From Subtercola vilae (GTDB lineage Bacteria > Actinomycetota > Actinomycetes > Actinomycetales > Microbacteriaceae), in contig NZ_QYRT01000002.1 of assembly GCF_004923255.1 (NCBI RefSeq), positions 62,001 through 126,000 on the forward strand: a DNA stretch of 64,000 bases, read 5' to 3'. The notes beneath the pieces are model-generated. The model worked only from the letters and a program-made list of their open reading frames with translations. It was not told the DNA's origin and searched no databases. The first letter of the stretch is position 1. Every line of letters starts with the position of its first letter. Both the position numbers and the translations under genes were made by a program. Of this stretch, positions 61,322 through 64,000 are shown one piece after another.

Positions 61322-61582
61322 TGACCAAGACTTTACCCGCTCGCCGCGTGACGCGCCCAAGCCGCGCGCGCTTGCGTGTGATCAGCCGGGTCTTCGAGCT
61401 ACCGGGGCGTCACCGAGGGCCACAGCCAGGTCTCACCGCCGTCGTCGAGGGCCGTTTTTCTGAACAGCATGACGACAGAACGTGCGCCAGAGACGTCGCT
61501 CGCGCCTGGCTGTCGCGGAACGCGGGCCGATCGGTTAGCGTCGGGTCACGGGCTAGGAAGCTTGATCACCTAGGGTTCAGGT

Positions 61583-61900
61583 GTGGTTACGCGGCGGGGT
61601 CCTCGAGTGGTCGTACCGGATGTCGTCGGCCTGGCGTTCGAGGATGCCCGGCTGGTCGCGTTCAGCGCGAGCGTGGCGTTGGCGCAGCCTGATGCCGATG
61701 GCCCGCCGGTGTCTGCTTTGGCGTGGAAGAAGAACCTGACGGTTGTGGGCCAAGAGCCTGCCGCGGGAGCCAGCGTGTTCGAGTGGGATTCTGTGGTCGT
61801 CTGGTTCGATGACCCCGAGCCGTCGACGTCTGAGAACGACGACGGGCAGCCGAGCAGCAGTCGTGGGCCCGGTAGGCGCACACCAGCGCGCCCATGGTGA
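61583..61900 (+). CDS. Small single-PASTA-domain protein
   Basis: A 105-residue protein. Residues about 9-75 form one PASTA domain (VVVPDVVGLAFEDARLV, VVGQEPAAGASV, VVVWF). There is no membrane helix, signal peptide or kinase domain; the tail is polar. PASTA domains usually bind peptidoglycan as parts of kinases or penicillin-binding proteins, so a stand-alone cytosolic one is odd. TAGGGT (61571-61576) sits six bases before the GTG, so it may be leaderless. Confidence 0.7.
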   Translation: MVTRRGPRVVVPDVVGLAFEDARLVAFSASVALAQPDADGPPVSALAWKKNLTVVGQEPAAGASVFEWDSVVVWFDDPEPSTSENDDGQPSSSRGPGRRTPARPW

Positions 61901-61956
61901 AGACGAAGTCCAGGGTACCCACCACCCGTGTCGTCTGCGCCGACCAGAATGGGTGC

Positions 61957-62961
61957 ATGAGCGATACAGCGGCGTGGAGCCGCGTCGACCTGACGCTGCC
62001 GGCGCGCCAGCCGTTCGACGGCGCCGGCGTGATGCGGTTTCTGGCGGTGCACGCCGTGAAAGGGGTCGAAACCTACTCGGCGGGCACGTACCGGCGCACC
62101 CTGAGGCTCCCCCAGGGCCGCGCAGTCGTGGCCGTTCGGCTGGCAGCGCCCTCGCCGAGCGCCGAGCCAGCCGGGCCCGTGAGTCCCGCCGGCATCGAGT
62201 GCACGCTCTGGCTCGAGCACGGTGCCGACGTGGCCGAAGCCGAGGTGCGGCTCGCCGGGCTGTTCGACGTGCAGGCCGACGCTCAGGCCATCGATGGGGT
62301 GCTCGGTCGGGTGGCAGAACTTCGAGGCTCCCTTGCGGCTGCCCCGGGCATACGAGTGCCCGGCTCGGTGGATGCCCATGAAACTCTCTTTCGCACCCTC
62401 ATTGGTCAGCAGGTCTCGGTCACAGCGGCGCGAACCGTGCAGGGTCGCCTCGCCGCGGCGCTCGGCGACGAGCTCACCCTCGGTGGTACGCCCAGCGTCG
62501 GTGACGAACCCAGCGTCGATGCGGGGCAGCTCGCGCCAGGGGTGTGGCGGTTCTTCCCCACGGCCGAACAGTTCGCGGCGGGCGGGGCCGCTGAACTGCG
62601 GGGGCCACCGCGTCGGGTGCAGACGATTCTCGAGGTGGCGGAGGCGTTGGCCGAGGGGCGGCTTGTCATTGACGCAAGCTCAACAGACGCGACGCTCACT
62701 CAGACCGAACTGACCGAGCGGCTCGTGGCGATGCCCGGCATCGGTCCGTGGACGGCCGGGTACGTCGCGATGCGGGTGCTCGGCGCGCCGGATGCGCTGC
62801 TCGACGGCGACCTCGCGCTCCGCGCGGGCGCGGCCGAGCTCGGGCTCCCGGGCGAACGTCGAGAGCTCGTGCGGTTCGCCGAGCGAGTCGCCCCGTGGCG
62901 CAGCTATTTCGGCATGCACCTCTGGCGGGAGGCCGTCGCGCGCCTCGCTGCAGGCACCTGA
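61957..62961 (+). CDS. alkA: AlkA-like DNA-3-methyladenine glycosylase
   Basis: A 334-residue base-excision glycosylase. N-terminal AlkA domain (about 8-125), then HhH-GPD domain (about 135-330) with TLIGQQVSVTAART, the hairpin MPGIGPWTAGYVAMR and catalytic Asp in LLDGDLALR. It removes alkylated purines. The middle has an inserted PSVGDEPSV repeat. ATG at 61957 fits the family; a longer frame to 61894 overlaps the PASTA gene. Confidence 0.92.
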   Translation: MSDTAAWSRVDLTLPARQPFDGAGVMRFLAVHAVKGVETYSAGTYRRTLRLPQGRAVVAVRLAAPSPSAEPAGPVSPAGIECTLWLEHGADVAEAEVRLAGLFDVQADAQAIDGVLGRVAELRGSLAAAPGIRVPGSVDAHETLFRTLIGQQVSVTAARTVQGRLAAALGDELTLGGTPSVGDEPSVDAGQLAPGVWRFFPTAEQFAAGGAAELRGPPRRVQTILEVAEALAEGRLVIDASSTDATLTQTELTERLVAMPGIGPWTAGYVAMRVLGAPDALLDGDLALRAGAAELGLPGERRELVRFAERVAPWRSYFGMHLWREAVARLAAGT

Positions 62962-63051
62962 CCGCGGCCACGGGTGCCACGGACGCAGGGGCTGACCCCC
63001 GCGCGACCGTGAGTAGGCTGAAAGGGAAGCGATTTCGAAGGAGCGTCAGCC

Positions 63052-63849
63052 ATGACCGAATCTCACCCGTGGCGTCGATATGTCGCCCTCGGTGACTCGT
63101 TCACCGAGGGAATAGGCGACCCAGAGCCCGCGAGCCCCGGTGGACACCGCGGCTGGGCCGACCGTGTCGCCGAGGTGTTGAGCGCCCAGGCCGACGGCGA
63201 CTTCGCATATGCCAACTTCGCCATTCGGGGGCGGCTCATTCGCCAGATCCTCGACGAGCAGGTCGAGCCGGCGCTCGCCCTGAAGCCCGACCTCATCACG
63301 ATCTCGGCCGGCGGCAACGACGTCATCCGCCCTGGCACCGACCCCGATGTCATCGCCGCCCAGTTCGACGCCGGCATCGCCGAGCTGAAACGCGACGGCG
63401 CCACCATCGTCATGTTCACCGGAACCGACGTGGGATTCTCCCCCGTGTTCCGCGGCATCCGCGGCAAAGTGGCCATCTACAACGAGAACATCCGCGCCAT
63501 CGCCGCCCGTCACGACTGCATCGTGGCCGATCAGTGGGGGCTCTCTGCGATTCAGGATGCCCGCATGTGGGCCCCCGACCGCCTTCACTTGAACGCGCTG
63601 GGCCACCACGAGGTCGCGCGGCTCGTGCTCGCCGCACTGAATGTGCCGAACGACCTGCAGCCGAACAAGCCCGAACCGCTTCCGGCCTCCAGCTGGCGCC
63701 AGGCCCGGAGCGAAGACCTCGTCTGGGCGCGCCAGTTCTTCGTGCCGTGGGTGCTCCGCCGCGTGCGTCACCAGTCATCGGGCGACGGCGTGTCGCCGAA
63801 GCGGCCCGACGCCATCCCGATCGGCGCGCACTCCCCCGACCTCACCTGA
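63052..63849 (+). CDS. SGNH/GDSL-family hydrolase
   Basis: A 265-residue hydrolase. Block I is ALGDSFTEG (Ser near 18), block II has the Gly in AIRGRLIRQI, block III is SAGGNDV, and block V is DRLHLNALGH with the catalytic Asp and His. No signal peptide. It is likely an esterase; the substrate is unknown. ATG has AAGGAG upstream. Confidence 0.94.
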   Translation: MTESHPWRRYVALGDSFTEGIGDPEPASPGGHRGWADRVAEVLSAQADGDFAYANFAIRGRLIRQILDEQVEPALALKPDLITISAGGNDVIRPGTDPDVIAAQFDAGIAELKRDGATIVMFTGTDVGFSPVFRGIRGKVAIYNENIRAIAARHDCIVADQWGLSAIQDARMWAPDRLHLNALGHHEVARLVLAALNVPNDLQPNKPEPLPASSWRQARSEDLVWARQFFVPWVLRRVRHQSSGDGVSPKRPDAIPIGAHSPDLT

Positions 63850-63914
63850 CGGCGCCCGGGTCGCGGTGCGCTCGACCGGGCCCGCTTCCCGCAGCGGCAG
63901 TCGAACGCGCCAGA

Positions 63915-64000
63915 TCAGACCCGCAGTGACCAGAGCGCCACGGCGGTCGCCGACGCCACGTTCAGCGAGTCGACCCCGTGCAGCATCGGGATCGTCACCA
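63915..64000 (-). CDS. SpoU/TrmH-family RNA methyltransferase, partial (C-terminal end)
   Basis: Only the last 27 codons are in the window. They read IPMLHGVDSLNVASATA, the SAM-knot motif III of SpoU methyltransferases, and end ALWSLRV. It 2'-O-methylates rRNA or tRNA. The rest lies beyond position 64000. Confidence 0.85.
   Translation of the reverse strand, partial: VTIPMLHGVDSLNVASATAVALWSLRV

Noticed and set aside
61322-61582. Plus-strand ORF 61348-61692 (114 residues) in the gap before the PASTA gene
   Set aside because: Arg-rich low-complexity product, no Shine-Dalgarno, and it overlaps the PASTA gene in another frame.

Overview
The window is high-GC actinobacterial DNA with short intergenic gaps and many 1-41 bp gene overlaps. 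Mycothiol synthesis (mshC), RbpA, PafBC, HelY and a DUF7882-type small protein point to an actinobacterium, most probably Microbacteriaceae; this placement is inferred from gene content and synteny only. No transposase, integrase, phage gene, CRISPR array or rRNA was seen. No stretch longer than about 300 bases lacks a gene; the longest gap (61322-61582) holds nothing clear apart from a possible -10 element for a leaderless gene.

Region 1 (1-16 kb) looks like a hypoxia/redox dormancy island run by a DosS-DosR (DevS-DevR) type two-component system at 4139-6481. DosS keeps the residues that ligate haem in the mycobacterial sensor, and DosR keeps the phosphorylation and DNA-contact residues at the same numbering. 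Around it are four universal stress proteins, a Mg2+ P-type ATPase (cut by the window start), a short aldehyde-dehydrogenase-like protein, a Cys-rich four-helix-type protein, a full aldehyde dehydrogenase, a three-subunit proton-translocating transhydrogenase, a Zn alcohol dehydrogenase, a PPOX-fold flavoprotein and a DUF7882 protein. Five DosR-box-like 14-mers (RGGACCNNNGNCNC type) lie in four intergenic or gene-end positions in front of these units, including a head-to-head pair between pntAA and the alcohol dehydrogenase.

Region 2 (15.7-22.3 kb) is an acetate/propionate activation module: propionyl-CoA synthetase, SatP-type acetate permease, acetyl-CoA synthetase, adenylate kinase (recycling the AMP made by the ligases) and a small winged-helix regulator, all on the minus strand. 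It is divergent from a RamA-like LuxR-family regulator across a palindromic operator candidate.

Region 3 (22.3-40 kb) carries a ClC channel, an FMN-dependent monooxygenase-MetNIQ operon for a sulfur compound, SbcCD nuclease, cytosine uptake and deamination, stress-type membrane proteins, an SDR-Nudix pair, NfeD-SPFH membrane proteins and a glycerophosphodiesterase.

Region 4 (40-64 kb) is mostly conserved actinobacterial core: rbpA, lnt, helY-tatC-tatA-pafC-pafB, an FKBP lipoprotein, trmI, a HAD phosphatase, PAC2 protein, mshC, uppP, an M20 peptidase, tRNA-Leu(GAG), a cold-shock gene with a long leader, a deazaflavin-type oxidoreductase, a beta-lactamase-fold hydrolase, an aldo/keto reductase, a DEAD/DEAH helicase, a PASTA protein, an AlkA-like glycosylase, an SGNH hydrolase and the end of a SpoU methyltransferase. 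The Pup-proteasome genes that usually sit between trmI and pafBC are absent here.
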